NCBI RefSeq assembly: GCF_001624695.1
Contig: NZ_JSEP01000010.1
Location: forward strand, 62,001 to 126,000
Length of the DNA: 64,000 nucleotides
Reading direction: 5' to 3'
Origin: Labrenzia sp. OB1
GTDB taxonomy: Bacteria; Pseudomonadota; Alphaproteobacteria; Rhizobiales; Stappiaceae
Under the pieces are notes generated by a model. It searched no databases and had not been told where the DNA came from. It worked only from the letters and a program-made list of their open reading frames with translations. Below are positions 8,276 through 17,734 of the stretch, in pieces (position 1 is the stretch's first letter; every line of letters starts with the position of its first letter). Position numbers and translations under genes: made by a program.

Positions 8276-9421
8276 TCAGTCCAGCCGTTTCTTGAACCTG
8301 AAGGCGGCAACCGCGAGGCCGAGCACGAAGAAACCGCACATCCACAGGACGTCGCGGTACAAGTCGAGAAGGCCCGCGTCCCGGAGCACGAAGCCGCGGA
8401 CCATGCGCATGAAATGCGTCGCCGGAAGCACTTCGGCGATATATTGCGCGGCCAGCGGCATGCCTTCATAGGGAAACATGAAGCCGGACAGAAGGATCGA
8501 CGGAACCAGCAGGAACACGGTCATCTGCGTGGCCTGCAACTGGGTCTGGGCAATGGTGGAGAGCACAAGTCCCAGCGACAGGCTCGCGCCGATGAACAGC
8601 AGGGTTCCGACCAGAAGGTCGAACGGCCTCAGTCCCAGGGGAACATTGAACAGGAAATACCCTAGTCCCAGAATGATCGCGGTCTGCAGGAGGCCGATGA
8701 AGATATAGGGAATGATCTTGCCGATCATCAGCTCCATCGAACGAACCGGGGTATTGATCAGCATTTCCATGTTGCCGCGCTCACGCTCGCGCACGATGGC
8801 GGCGGAAGTGAACATTATCATCGTCATGGTGAGTATGATGCCCACCAGCCCCGGCACGATATTGACGGCCGTCCGCTGTTCCGGATTGAAGAGCAGGGCG
8901 ACCTCGAAGGTTGGTGTGGACCGGTTCGGGGCCTGCCGGAACATCTCGGAGAGCGGCATGTTGCGCAGGCCCTTGATGGCCCCGGCGATCATGGTGTCCG
9001 AACCGTCGACAATCCATTGCGCCACCGGACGGCTGGTTTCTTCATCACTCGAGGGGGGCGTCTCGAACCCGGTCGCCGGGGAGCGCACGATGCGCTGGGC
9101 AAGGTCGTCTGGCAATATGAAGGCAGCCCGCACGCGCGCCGATTTGATGGCCGCTTCCGCCTCTTCGATCGTATCGTAACGTTCGATGACCTCCACCACC
9201 CGGGTGGCTTCGACCATCTGGATCAGGATGCGGCTGATGGCTGTCCGGTCCTGGTTGACGACAGCAATCGGGATGTCGCGGATATTGGTGTTGATGGCGT
9301 AGCCAAACAGGATGAGTTGTATCAGCGGGATCATGATCACCATGCCGAACGTCATCCGGTCGCGGCGCAACTGCGCCAGTTCCTTGAAAAAGATGGCGGC
9401 AATCCGGGACAGCGATCTCAT
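8276..9421 (-). CDS. ABC-2 type exporter permease
   Basis: A 381-residue permease of the ABC-2 (YbhS/YbhR-like) family. It has one membrane segment at about 28-48, a large periplasmic domain to about residue 180, then five membrane segments with the cytoplasmic coupling region RERERGNMEMLINTPV between the first two. It is the last gene of a three-gene operon with a periplasmic adaptor lipoprotein and an ATPase, overlapping the ATPase by four bases (ATGA). The set resembles the E. coli YbhGFSR exporter but has a single permease, so it likely works as a homodimer. Substrates in that family are drugs and toxic cations. Confidence 0.88.
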   Translation of the reverse strand: MRSLSRIAAIFFKELAQLRRDRMTFGMVIMIPLIQLILFGYAINTNIRDIPIAVVNQDRTAISRILIQMVEATRVVEVIERYDTIEEAEAAIKSARVRAAFILPDDLAQRIVRSPATGFETPPSSDEETSRPVAQWIVDGSDTMIAGAIKGLRNMPLSEMFRQAPNRSTPTFEVALLFNPEQRTAVNIVPGLVGIILTMTMIMFTSAAIVRERERGNMEMLINTPVRSMELMIGKIIPYIFIGLLQTAIILGLGYFLFNVPLGLRPFDLLVGTLLFIGASLSLGLVLSTIAQTQLQATQMTVFLLVPSILLSGFMFPYEGMPLAAQYIAEVLPATHFMRMVRGFVLRDAGLLDLYRDVLWMCGFFVLGLAVAAFRFKKRLD

Positions 9422-10356
9422 TGGCGTCCCTCCCCGGTTGCGGTGACGAAAACGTCCTCCAGAGTGGGCCGCACCTTTTCGATCAGGCTGGCGCCGCCGG
9501 TCTCCTGTTTGGCTTTCAGGAAGCCTTCCGGATCGGCGATGTCGTCCTTGACAAGCACCCGCAGACGCGCGCCCAACTGGGCAGCGGCCACGATGCCGTC
9601 AGTTCCCAGAAGCTTGCGCCGGATATCGCGCAGGTTTGCGCCTTCGATTTCAACCACATTGGCGCCCATGGCGGCCATCAGGTCCTTGGGCGAGCCGTCC
9701 GCGCGCTTTTTCCCCGCTTCCATGATCGCGATCCTGTGGCAGCGCTCGGCCTCATCCATGAAATGGGTGGTGACGACAATCGACGTTCCCCCCTCGACAA
9801 GGTCGAAAAGCTGTTCCCAGAAGTGACGGCGCGATTCCGGATCGACGGCAGAGGTCGGTTCGTCCAGAAACAGCAGCTGCGGTTCATGCAGGACCGCAGC
9901 CGCCAAGGCGAGACGCTGGCGCTGACCACCGCTCATCTTGCCCGCGAAGCGGCCCTTGAGATCAGTCAGCTCATACCGTTCCATCACTTCGCCGATCCGC
10001 TGTTTCCGTTTCTTGCCGGAAAGACCGTAGATCGTCGCCATGAACCGCAGGTTTTCCTGCACCGTCAGATCGCCGTAGAGCGAGAAGGTCTGTGTCATGT
10101 AGCCGATCTTGTATTTCAGCGTCTCCGCGTTCTTGGGCACGGAAAGACCGAGGACCTCGACCTTGCCCTCTGTCGGGGTCAGAAGTCCGGTCAGCATGCG
10201 CATCGCCGTGGTCTTTCCGCAGCCGTTGGGGCCAAGGAAACCGTAGATCATGCCGCGCTCGATGGTCAGATCCAGGCCATCGACGGCTTTGAAATCCTTG
10301 AATTTCTTCACGAGGCCTTCCGCTCGAACGACGACTTCAGGCTTGTCCGCGCTCAC
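9418..10356 (-). CDS. ABC exporter ATP-binding protein
   Basis: A 312-residue ATPase of the ABC-2 exporter. Walker A GPNGCGKTT lies at about 42-50, signature MSGGQRQRL near 145, Walker B LLFLDEPTSAVDP after it and a switch His in VVTTHFMDE. About 80 residues follow the nucleotide-binding domain. Unlike E. coli YbhF, which has two fused ATPase domains, this has only one. It overlaps its neighbours on both sides by four bases, so the three subunits are co-translated. Confidence 0.9.
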   Translation of the reverse strand: MSADKPEVVVRAEGLVKKFKDFKAVDGLDLTIERGMIYGFLGPNGCGKTTAMRMLTGLLTPTEGKVEVLGLSVPKNAETLKYKIGYMTQTFSLYGDLTVQENLRFMATIYGLSGKKRKQRIGEVMERYELTDLKGRFAGKMSGGQRQRLALAAAVLHEPQLLFLDEPTSAVDPESRRHFWEQLFDLVEGGTSIVVTTHFMDEAERCHRIAIMEAGKKRADGSPKDLMAAMGANVVEIEGANLRDIRRKLLGTDGIVAAAQLGARLRVLVKDDIADPEGFLKAKQETGGASLIEKVRPTLEDVFVTATGEGRQ

Positions 10357-11309
10357 GGCAGCAGCACCTGCGCCGGAACGCCATTCGGCAGATCGGACGC
10401 GCTGTCCGGCAGCAAAACCTCGGCGACATACATCAACCGTGCGCGTTCCGTCTGGTTGAGCGCGTAATAGGGCGTGAAGGACGGTTCCGAGCTGATCCAG
10501 CGAACGGAGCCTTCGATGAGTTCTTCCAGGCCATCGACGCGCACCTGCAGCTTGTCGCCTTCCTTGACCTTCACGCGATAGGGTTCAGGCACGTAGACGC
10601 GTGCATAGGGCGCCGCACCCGCAAGCAGAACCGCGACCGGACTGCCCTGGGTGACCCGTTCGCCGAGGTTCCACGGCAAATTGTCGAGCAAGCCGTCCCG
10701 CGAGGCGGTGATCGTCAGTTCGGCGAGAATCGTCTCCCGGGTCTCGAGGCTGGCTTCCGCCGCCGCGAGTTCCGCCTTGGCAATGGAGAGGTCCTCCGGC
10801 CGCGTGCCGGCTATGAGTTCCTTCAGTTGTTCTTTGGTGCTCTGTAGCGTGGCCTCCGCGGCGTCGCGGGTGGCGCGGGCACTGTCGAGTTGGGCCTGGC
10901 TGGTGGTGCCACGGCCGGTCAGGTCCTTGACCCGGTCAAAGGTGCTTTGTGCATCGAGCAGCGACGCCTTGGCTCCGGCAACATCCGCCCGGGCCTTGGC
11001 AATGACCTCATCGCGGGCACCGTTTTCCAGCTTGTCCAGATTGGCCTTCGCCTTCTGCACTTCCGCGCGGGCCTGATTGACGATGGCCTGCTGCTCCGCC
11101 GGGTCGAGTTGGGCCAGAACGGTTCCCTTCTTCACGAAGGTTCCCTGGGCGACCGGCAGGTCGATCAGGACCTGGCTAGCGGTCGCCGTCAACGCCACCC
11201 GGTCCCGCTCCAGCGTGCCCAGCGCGACATTGCCGTCCTCGCCATTGCAGGCGAGCAGCAGCAGACAGACGGAAACGGCAAGGGCAGGGCGCAGAAGGGA
11301 TGACAGCAT
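10353..11309 (-). CDS. HlyD-type periplasmic adaptor lipoprotein
   Basis: A 318-residue membrane-fusion protein. The N-terminus is a lipoprotein signal with cleavage before Cys21 (LLLLAC), so the mature protein is lipid-anchored rather than membrane-spanning. A biotinyl-lipoyl half (about 45-75, ending LAQLDPAEQQ) precedes a long alpha-helical hairpin (about 75-190, rich in Ala, Glu and Lys) and a returning beta-barrel region. A GGGAGG site six bases upstream fixes the start. It leads the exporter operon and should link the ABC-2 permease to an outer-membrane channel encoded elsewhere. Confidence 0.87.
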   Translation of the reverse strand: MLSSLLRPALAVSVCLLLLACNGEDGNVALGTLERDRVALTATASQVLIDLPVAQGTFVKKGTVLAQLDPAEQQAIVNQARAEVQKAKANLDKLENGARDEVIAKARADVAGAKASLLDAQSTFDRVKDLTGRGTTSQAQLDSARATRDAAEATLQSTKEQLKELIAGTRPEDLSIAKAELAAAEASLETRETILAELTITASRDGLLDNLPWNLGERVTQGSPVAVLLAGAAPYARVYVPEPYRVKVKEGDKLQVRVDGLEELIEGSVRWISSEPSFTPYYALNQTERARLMYVAEVLLPDSASDLPNGVPAQVLLP

Positions 11310-11669
11310 GAAAACCTCCCTGAGGGGTGATGCGTTGGCGGGAGAAAAAGAGTGGCGGCGACTTTAGCGCGCCCGAGGAGCGTGCACCATGGCTGGAACC
11401 GGAAAATCCCGGGAATGCGACATGGAACGGGCTGTCTCGTTGTTTCACGGTCCACGACAGTCAAGGCAATCAGGCAGGAAACCAAAAATATGTATGCAGA
11501 AACATTGATTATATTGGGAACAAAGGCGTTCCGGACGCCGAAAGGGCGCTTCTGTGTGTTGTCCCGGTCCGGCGGGTCAGCAGCAAGGCCGGAGCCTGTT
11601 GGCTGTCGGGGCTGAGACCGGAACAAACGTCAATTCGGCGAGGACCAGGCCTCTTCAGGAGTTTACGCC
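11310..11669. other. Intergenic region upstream of the HlyD/ABC-2 operon
   Basis: This 360-bp gap should contain the promoter of the exporter operon, reading leftward. I see no credible gene, no regulator gene and no strong hairpin. An AT-rich patch around 11485-11525 is the most promoter-like part. Confidence 0.4.
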
Positions 11670-12374
11670 CTAGCTGGCGCGTTTGAAGACGTTGTACCAG
11701 CGCTTCTGAGGTACGGCGATTGCCCGCTCAAGCAGTTCGGCGGCATAGAGCGAGGCGTTTTCCTTCGCCTTGGCGACGCCGGATACCTGCTTGGGATTAA
11801 GATCTGCCAGCCCGCCGCCGAATTCGAACAGATCACGGAACGCGGCGCGTTCGACGATCGGCGTCATCAGAACATCGATATCCTGGGCGCACAGGAAATC
11901 CTGCACGGCTTTCATCGCGCGCGTCGTCACGGCGGCATTGGTGCGGGTGAGGACCACGCAATGCTTGATGTCGTGGCTAACGATTTTTTCGAGTTTCTTG
12001 ATCAACGTAAGGATCTTGGCTCCGCCGCGCGCATCCATCGACGAGCCCTGGATCGGCACCACAACCAGGTCGGAGACCGAAAGCGCGTTGGCAACGATCA
12101 GGTTTTCGGTGCCCTCAAGGTCGACGATGACGTAGTCGGAGTTCGTGGCGGCATAGGTGATCTGCTCGGTGATCGAAGCCGGTGAGATCTGGTTCACCAC
12201 CGTGATACCGGGGCAATTCAGGGGCAACTCATGCCATCTGGAGATCCATTTTTGCGGGTCGGCATCGAAAATGGTCACGCGCTTTCCCCGTGCGGCAACT
12301 TCTGTCGCCAGCAGCAATGCGGCGGTGGTTTTTCCGGCGCCGCCCTTTGCGTTTGCGAAGGAAATGACTGGCAT
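11670..12374 (-). CDS. Orphan ParA/MinD-family ATPase
   Basis: A 234-residue deviant-Walker P-loop ATPase. KGGAGKTT at about residues 10-17 with the signature first lysine, the switch FDADPQKW and VIVDLEGTEN place it in the ParA branch common on alphaproteobacterial plasmids and islands. The start is set at 12374 because AGGAG precedes that ATG at good spacing and the fold begins immediately; an upstream in-frame ATG at 12401 lacks this. There is no ParB partner, no parS cluster and no replication gene nearby, so chromosome partition is unlikely. Positioning of another cargo, or a leftover of an integrated element, are alternatives. Confidence 0.82.
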   Translation of the reverse strand: MPVISFANAKGGAGKTTAALLLATEVAARGKRVTIFDADPQKWISRWHELPLNCPGITVVNQISPASITEQITYAATNSDYVIVDLEGTENLIVANALSVSDLVVVPIQGSSMDARGGAKILTLIKKLEKIVSHDIKHCVVLTRTNAAVTTRAMKAVQDFLCAQDIDVLMTPIVERAAFRDLFEFGGGLADLNPKQVSGVAKAKENASLYAAELLERAIAVPQKRWYNVFKRAS

Positions 12375-12799
12375 TTTGGTTCTCCTGAACTTGCCGAGCA
12401 TCGTCTTGCGATATGGTCTTTATTGGACCTGACTGATTGGCAGTCTTGGAAGTTTATGGTTACCAAATAATTAAATTCGCATATTGGGGATCTCTTATTC
12501 AGAAAGTCTTAGGACTTTCGGCAAATATGGCGGAATGACCTGGAGAAAAATCGCAAGGTTCGGCGATTGGCGATTGAAGTAGTTGAGGTTCAGGAGCCGA
12601 TGACACTGTGTGAAATGTCCTCCGGATGAACGGCGATTGAATCGTCAGGTGTGGCATCTGCAGCCGGCAATCCGGGTCTGGCCGGGACAGGAATGTGCGT
12701 GGATTACCGTAGGGCTGCCGATTGCATGTACCGGGGGTGCCGCGTAGGCTGTGGCCATACGGGATCGATCCCCTGATCTGCTTCGACAAAGGATGCTTC
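12375..12799. other. Divergent intergenic region between parA-like gene and hydrolase
   Basis: This 425-bp gap has only short overlapping open frames without family features. It should contain both divergent promoters. The 12440-12500 part is distinctly AT-rich compared with its surroundings and is the likely promoter area of the ParA gene. Confidence 0.4.
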
Positions 12800-13708
12800 A
12801 TGTCGCACCGGTTCCCGGCTGTCCGCTCCGTCCGTTTCGCCCGGAACCTTCTGCTGGCGGCCACAGTCCTGCTTGCCGGAACTCTCGGAGCAGCCGAGGC
12901 CGAAGCCCTGAAGCCCTACAAGGACCGGCTTTTCCGCTACAAGAACGTCACCGAAAGCCTCTATGACGGTGCCTTTATTGTCGTGGAATACTCCAAGCAG
13001 CGCGACCTGCGCGACCGCGACGAGGTCGACGAACGCAAAGTCTTCGGCAATTACGTCTCCTATCGTCCCAAGCGGGGGAGGGGTAGTGCCGAGCTGACCG
13101 CCAACGGGCGGACGGTAAGTTATATGGGCAGCGGCAAGTGGAAGGGCGGCGCCAATACCATCGTCATCTACGTGCACGGCCAGGGCGGCAACCGCTTCCA
13201 GGGCATGAACGATGTCTCCTTCGGCGGCAATTTCAACCGTATCCAGAACCTGATGGCCCGCAACGGCGGAGCCTATCTCACCGTCGACGTCAAGGATTTC
13301 GACGGCCGGGGTACGGGCGATGTGGCCGCGCTGATCCAGCACCAGAAACAGTTGTCGCCCCGGGCGAAGGTCGTGGTCGCTTGCGGCTCAATGGGCGGCA
13401 TCATCTGCTGGAACCTTCTGAAGAACGGCAACACTGCCCGGATGCTGAGCGGCGTCCTGCTGCTCGGCTCTCCTAGGGATCCCGGGTTTCTTTCCTCCGG
13501 AGCACTCTCCCGAAACGTGCCGATCTACATGGGCTACGGCACCCTGGACAGCGTCTACAACTGGGAAACCCAGGCCAATTTCTTCAAGCAGATCAAGTCG
13601 GCGGCGCCGAACTACCCGATCTGGTTCACCCTCTTCGACACCGGCACCCACGGCACCCCCATCCGCATGACCGACTGGCGGCTGGTGCTCAACTGGATGC
13701 TCAGGTGA
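12800..13708 (+). CDS. Secreted alpha/beta hydrolase
   Basis: A 302-residue hydrolase with a Sec signal peptide (about 1-33, ending near AEA). The oxyanion turn is VHGQGG, the nucleophile elbow is GSMGG with Ser197, and candidates for the rest of the triad are Asp250 (GTLDS) and His284 (GTHGT). This matches the alpha/beta-hydrolase order. The start is set at the ATG at 12800, preceded by AAAGGA; the frame is open further upstream. Mature enzyme should be periplasmic or exported. No substrate can be assigned. A REP-like palindrome follows the gene. Confidence 0.78.
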   Translation: MSHRFPAVRSVRFARNLLLAATVLLAGTLGAAEAEALKPYKDRLFRYKNVTESLYDGAFIVVEYSKQRDLRDRDEVDERKVFGNYVSYRPKRGRGSAELTANGRTVSYMGSGKWKGGANTIVIYVHGQGGNRFQGMNDVSFGGNFNRIQNLMARNGGAYLTVDVKDFDGRGTGDVAALIQHQKQLSPRAKVVVACGSMGGIICWNLLKNGNTARMLSGVLLLGSPRDPGFLSSGALSRNVPIYMGYGTLDSVYNWETQANFFKQIKSAAPNYPIWFTLFDTGTHGTPIRMTDWRLVLNWMLR

Positions 13709-13739
13709 GTTTCCAGGCAGATCGGCGCCTCACCACGCT

Positions 13740-13760
13740 GTCCCGGCCCTGAGCCGGGAC
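13740..13760. repeat. REP-like palindrome, copy 1
   Basis: Perfect 8-bp stem GTCCCGGC / GCCGGGAC around the loop CCTGA, just after the hydrolase gene. The same stem-loop type recurs at 28172-28223 (twice) and 33708-33728, always at the 3-prime end of a gene, which marks a dispersed palindromic repeat family. Confidence 0.75.
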
Positions 13761-13815
13761 CTGCTTCCGTCACAAGGATGCTCGACGAAGATCAAGTGAT
13801 CTGGAGCGATCCGGG

Positions 13816-14727
13816 TTATCGAACGCGGGTCTCCGGCATCACCCGCAACAACCCCTCCGCCAGATGATCGAACACGATCCTGATCCGCCGGCTGGTGTGC
13901 AGTTCCCGGTGGGTGACCAGCCAGATCGGGAAAGTGATCGGTTCGACATCCTCGAAGGCGGGCACGATGTCGGGAAATCGCGCGGCGATCTCGTCGGCCA
14001 TGATGGATAGGCCGAAGCCCTGTCGCACGAATTCCCAGGCGACCACGCCATTGGGAGAACTCAGCCGGATATTGGCCTCTCTGACATCGAGGCCGAAGGC
14101 GCGCAGGTAGATGACCAGTTCCGCATTGTTGTCGAAGCCGATGAAATCGAGCGTCGGGGCGTCCGCCTTTGTGAGCTTCCGGCCGTGACCCTCCACGAAC
14201 GACCGGGCACCGAAGATCCGGGCTGGGGCCTCGCGTATCTTGCGGGCATAAAGGTCCGGATGGTCCGGTTGCACATGACGGATCGCGATGTCCGCCTCCC
14301 GCCGCCGCAGATCGCTGAGACTGTTTGTGCACAGGAGCCTGATTTCCACGCCGGGCGCCTTCTGGCGCAATTCGGCCAGGATATCGGGAAGCACATGCGC
14401 TGCCATGAGATCGGTTGTCGAAATTGTAACCAGCCCCTCGATCTGCTGCGATTTGCCGGAGGCGGATAGCGAAACCCGGCCGGCGGCATCGCCCATGGTG
14501 CGAACATGTTCGACAAGTTCCACGCCGGCTTCAGTCAGGACAAGCGATTTGGCGACCCGCTCGAACAGCGTCACACCAAGAGTTTGCTCCAGCGCTGCGA
14601 CCTGTCGGCTCAGGGTCGGCTGGGTCAGCCCGAGTGCGCGGGCCGCTGCCGACAACGTCCCTTCCTCAGCGGTCACGAGAAAGGCGCGGGCCTGATTCCA
14701 GTCGAAGGTGATATTCTGCCAGTTCAT
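13816..14727 (-). CDS. LysR-family transcriptional regulator
   Basis: A 303-residue LysR regulator. The N-terminal winged helix (about 9-68) includes GTLSAAARALGLTQPTLSRQ, and the remainder is a periplasmic-binding-protein-like effector domain. It is divergent from a SAM methyltransferase gene across 95 bp, the classical arrangement for a LysR regulator and its target. The gap contains the AT-rich palindrome ATATGTATAT at 14732-14741 next to the start codon, which may be an autoregulatory site. The effector is unknown. Confidence 0.9.
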   Translation of the reverse strand: MNWQNITFDWNQARAFLVTAEEGTLSAAARALGLTQPTLSRQVAALEQTLGVTLFERVAKSLVLTEAGVELVEHVRTMGDAAGRVSLSASGKSQQIEGLVTISTTDLMAAHVLPDILAELRQKAPGVEIRLLCTNSLSDLRRREADIAIRHVQPDHPDLYARKIREAPARIFGARSFVEGHGRKLTKADAPTLDFIGFDNNAELVIYLRAFGLDVREANIRLSSPNGVVAWEFVRQGFGLSIMADEIAARFPDIVPAFEDVEPITFPIWLVTHRELHTSRRIRIVFDHLAEGLLRVMPETRVR

Positions 14728-14822
14728 GCAAATATGTATATCACTCAGGCAAATTTTCGCAATTTACCTTCGAAAAACGTATCGATATGACGGTGCCATA
14801 AGCTTTTGACCCGCAGGACACG

Positions 14823-15473
14823 ATGACCCAAAACGCACAATTCTGGACCCGGATTTCCCGCAAGTATGCTGCCGATCCGATAAAGGACGAGGCAGCCTAT
14901 GAAAAGACGCTCGCCCGCACCATCGAACATCTCGGGCCGGACGATGCGGTTCTCGAGCTCGGATGCGGCACGGGCACCACGGCGATGCGTCTGGCAGACA
15001 ACGTCAGATCCTACCTGGCAACCGATTTCGCCGGCGGCATGATCGAGATTGCCGAGGAAAGGCTCGCCGATGCGCGCGGGCAGGGGACAGCACATGAAGG
15101 TTTGGGGTTTCTCGTGGCCGACGCTTTTGACGAACGGGTGGTGCCGGCAGGCGACCGGGCGGCAGGCTATGATGCGGTGCTCGCCTACAACTTCCTCCAC
15201 CTGGTCGAAGAACCGGACGAACTTCAGGCCCGGGTTCATGCTCTGCTCAAACCTGGTGGGCTCTATATTTCCAAGACAGTTTGCCTGAAGGACCGTGCCT
15301 GGCTGTTCGCGCCGCTTATCGCCATCATGCAGCTGATCGGCAAGGCGCCATATGTCAACATGCTGTCTTTCCGCTCGCTGGAAGAGATGATCCGCAAGGC
15401 AGATTTCGAAATCATCGAGACCGGCAACTACCCTGAGCCGCGCAGCCGGTTCGTGGTGGCCCGGAAACTGTGA
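14823..15473 (+). CDS. Class I SAM-dependent methyltransferase
   Basis: A 216-residue methyltransferase with the SAM-binding motif VLELGCGTGTT near residues 41-51, an acidic strand end (LATDFAGGM) and the post-II motif AYNFLHLVEEP. It belongs to the UbiE/Methyltransf_11-type group with small-molecule substrates. The C-terminal part after residue 155 is more hydrophobic (LFAPLIAIMQLIG). The divergent LysR gene probably regulates it. No substrate can be named from sequence. Confidence 0.85.
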   Translation: MTQNAQFWTRISRKYAADPIKDEAAYEKTLARTIEHLGPDDAVLELGCGTGTTAMRLADNVRSYLATDFAGGMIEIAEERLADARGQGTAHEGLGFLVADAFDERVVPAGDRAAGYDAVLAYNFLHLVEEPDELQARVHALLKPGGLYISKTVCLKDRAWLFAPLIAIMQLIGKAPYVNMLSFRSLEEMIRKADFEIIETGNYPEPRSRFVVARKL

Positions 15474-15603
15474 CGCCGCCGGTTTCCGGCGCTGGCCGGA
15501 GAGGCGCACCAGCCGGTTCTACCTGACGGGAGCGCTTGTTGCGTCGCAGGACGAATGCTACCAGTACAGGCCCTTCTGCAGTCATGTTTCCGAAAGCCTG
15601 CAC

Positions 15604-16770
15604 ATGCTGGTTCGCGACCGCGCGTTTTTCGCGTCCATGTTCCTGACGGTCCTGGCAGACCAGATCCTGCTTTTTCTGGTGCCGCTGGTCATTTTCCAGA
15701 TCACCGGGAACGTCGCCTGGTCCGGCCTGGCGTTCTTTTTCGAGACGCTGCCGCGCTATCTCACCTTTCCCGTTGCCGGGGTCCTGTGCGACCGGTTTCC
15801 GCCGGTCCTGCTGCTGCGGATCAGCCGTCTGCTGAGAGCAGCCGCCTGTGTCATCGGCATTACCGGGCAGATGGTGTTCGGCGGCGTCTGGTGGCTGATA
15901 GGCCTGTCGGCGGTGGTGGGCATCCTGACGACACAAGGCATGCTCGCCCTGGAAATGGTTCTGGTGCGGGCTTTTTCCGATCAGCGGTTTGAAAAGGTGG
16001 CAAGCTACGGCCAGCTGGCCTCGCAGATGGGGGTGATGCTCGCCCCGCTGGTCGCCGCCTATCTGATGATTTTCTGGCCGTGGGAGGCTGTCGTGGTCGT
16101 TGCGACGGGGCTTTTCGTACTCGCAGACGTCGCCTTTGTCTTCTGGCCGGGGCAGACCCGCATGGAAAACCTGCCTCCGGAGCGCGAGCAGCGCCATCCC
16201 GTAGCGGATCTGAAACATGCGCTGTTGCTTGTCTGGCGTCTGCCGGGCCTGATGCGGGCCATCCTGCAGGCGTCCGGCGTCAACCTGATTATCGGAGCCA
16301 CGCTTGCCACGGCCGCGGCGATGATGACCGGATTTTTTGCACAGAGCGAACAGACCTATGCATGGCTGCAGGTCGGCGGCGCCGTTGCGACGCTCGCTGT
16401 CCTCAGTCTGACCGCCCACGTGCATCTCGGTCTCAGCACGCTCGGCCGCACCGCCTATGCGCTTATCTGCGTCGGAGCGGTCCTGACCGGTTTAGGCGCT
16501 CATCCGCTCGTATACGCCCTCGGTTTCCTGCTGATTGCCGGTTTCGACAAGATGTTCAACATCTATGTGCGCACGCTGCGCAAGGAAATCATTCCGCCAG
16601 AGGATTTCGGCAAGACCACCGGTGTCATCATCTGCCTCAACAACCTGTCCCAGCCGCTGGCGGGGCTGCTTGTGGCGCTGTTTGCGGCAGGTGACGATGC
16701 AAGGGTCGTGCTTCTCGGGCTTGCGGCGGTCATGGCGGTTCTGGGTGGGGTGACCTTCCGGCGGAGATAG
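15604..16770 (+). CDS. MFS transporter
   Basis: A 388-residue integral membrane protein with about 11-12 hydrophobic helices. The family loop between helices 2 and 3 appears as GVLCDRFPPVLLL (near residue 59), matching the MFS G-x-x-x-D-R pattern. The length fits a 12-helix exporter. The ribosome binding site before the ATG is weak. It lies about 130 bp after the methyltransferase and may be co-transcribed with it. It converges tightly on oxyR, with six bases between stops. The substrate is unknown. Confidence 0.83.
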   Translation: MLVRDRAFFASMFLTVLADQILLFLVPLVIFQITGNVAWSGLAFFFETLPRYLTFPVAGVLCDRFPPVLLLRISRLLRAAACVIGITGQMVFGGVWWLIGLSAVVGILTTQGMLALEMVLVRAFSDQRFEKVASYGQLASQMGVMLAPLVAAYLMIFWPWEAVVVVATGLFVLADVAFVFWPGQTRMENLPPEREQRHPVADLKHALLLVWRLPGLMRAILQASGVNLIIGATLATAAAMMTGFFAQSEQTYAWLQVGGAVATLAVLSLTAHVHLGLSTLGRTAYALICVGAVLTGLGAHPLVYALGFLLIAGFDKMFNIYVRTLRKEIIPPEDFGKTTGVIICLNNLSQPLAGLLVALFAAGDDARVVLLGLAAVMAVLGGVTFRRR

Positions 16771-16776
16771 GGGGTG

Positions 16777-17721
16777 TCAGGCCAGCAGGTTGTCGTTGGT
16801 CTGCGAACTGAAAGGCTTCGGGTCCCTGGCGGCATTTTGGCCCGCCTCGCGGACAATTTCCGCGAAATCCGACAGCTGGCCCGCGAGCGGGCTGGACTTG
16901 CGCCAGACCATGCCGACGGTGCGTTTCGGCTCCGGCCCCTCGAAACGGGAAATGGCAACGGACGCGGAGCGCGTTTCCACCGGCACGGCCATTGCCGGGA
17001 TAAGGGTAACGCCCATCCCTGCGCTGACCATCTGCACCAGGGTGGACAATGAGCTGGCATCGAGAACCTCTCGCGGCGGTCCCGAGGGCAGATTGCAGAA
17101 CGACAGGGCCTGATCGCGGAAACAATGCCCTTCTTCCAGCAGCAGCAGACGCATTTCACGCAAACTGTCTGCGCTCGGCAGCGGTGCGTTTGCCTCCCGG
17201 GCCGAACGGACCAGCACGAATGGTTCCTCGAACAGAGGCGTTTCTTCCAGGGAAGTTTCCGAAACGGGCAGGGCGACGATCGCCGTGTCCAGACGGCCGT
17301 CCGCGAGCTCCTGAATAAGCTTCGGTGTCACTGTCTCGCGCACATGGATGTCGAGGCCGGGAAAGCGCCCGGTCAGTTCACCGACCACTTTCGGCAGCAG
17401 GTAAGGGGCGACCGTCGGAATGACACCGATGCGCAGACGGCCGACCAGCCGCTCGCGCGAGGCACGGGCAAGGTCGCCCAGTTCGTCCGCTGCCCGCAGA
17501 ATGTCGCGGGCCCGTTCCGCGGCGACCTCGCCAAAATGGGTCAGCCGGACCTGCCGGGCGCCACGTTCGAACAAGGTAGCCCCAAGCGCATCCTCCATAT
17601 CCTTGATCTGCATGGACAGGGCCGGCTGGGATATCGCACAGGCTTCGGCAGCCCGGCCGAAATGTCTGTGGCGGGCCAGGGCCTCGAAATAGCGGAGTTG
17701 TTTGAGGGTGATATTGATCAT
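16777..17721 (-). CDS. oxyR: Hydrogen peroxide-sensing LysR regulator OxyR
   Basis: A 314-residue LysR protein. The DNA-binding helix region is at about 1-62. The redox pair is present as Cys200 and Cys209 in EEGHCFRDQALSFC, matching Cys199 and Cys208 of E. coli OxyR in identity and spacing. On oxidation the disulfide should switch the protein to an activator of peroxide defence. It is divergent from katG across 275 bp, the standard arrangement. A perfect palindrome (ATAAGA-ATA-TCTTAT) overlaps its start codon, which fits autorepression. Confidence 0.93.
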   Translation of the reverse strand: MINITLKQLRYFEALARHRHFGRAAEACAISQPALSMQIKDMEDALGATLFERGARQVRLTHFGEVAAERARDILRAADELGDLARASRERLVGRLRIGVIPTVAPYLLPKVVGELTGRFPGLDIHVRETVTPKLIQELADGRLDTAIVALPVSETSLEETPLFEEPFVLVRSAREANAPLPSADSLREMRLLLLEEGHCFRDQALSFCNLPSGPPREVLDASSLSTLVQMVSAGMGVTLIPAMAVPVETRSASVAISRFEGPEPKRTVGMVWRKSSPLAGQLSDFAEIVREAGQNAARDPKPFSSQTNDNLLA

Positions 17722-17734
17722 AAGAATATCTTAT
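17720..17734. promoter_or_regulatory. Palindrome at the oxyR start, probable OxyR site
   Basis: ATAAGA-ATA-TCTTAT is a perfect 6-bp inverted repeat with the T-N11-A character of LysR operators. It overlaps the oxyR start codon and lies in the oxyR-katG intergenic region. Binding by OxyR is inference. Confidence 0.5.
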
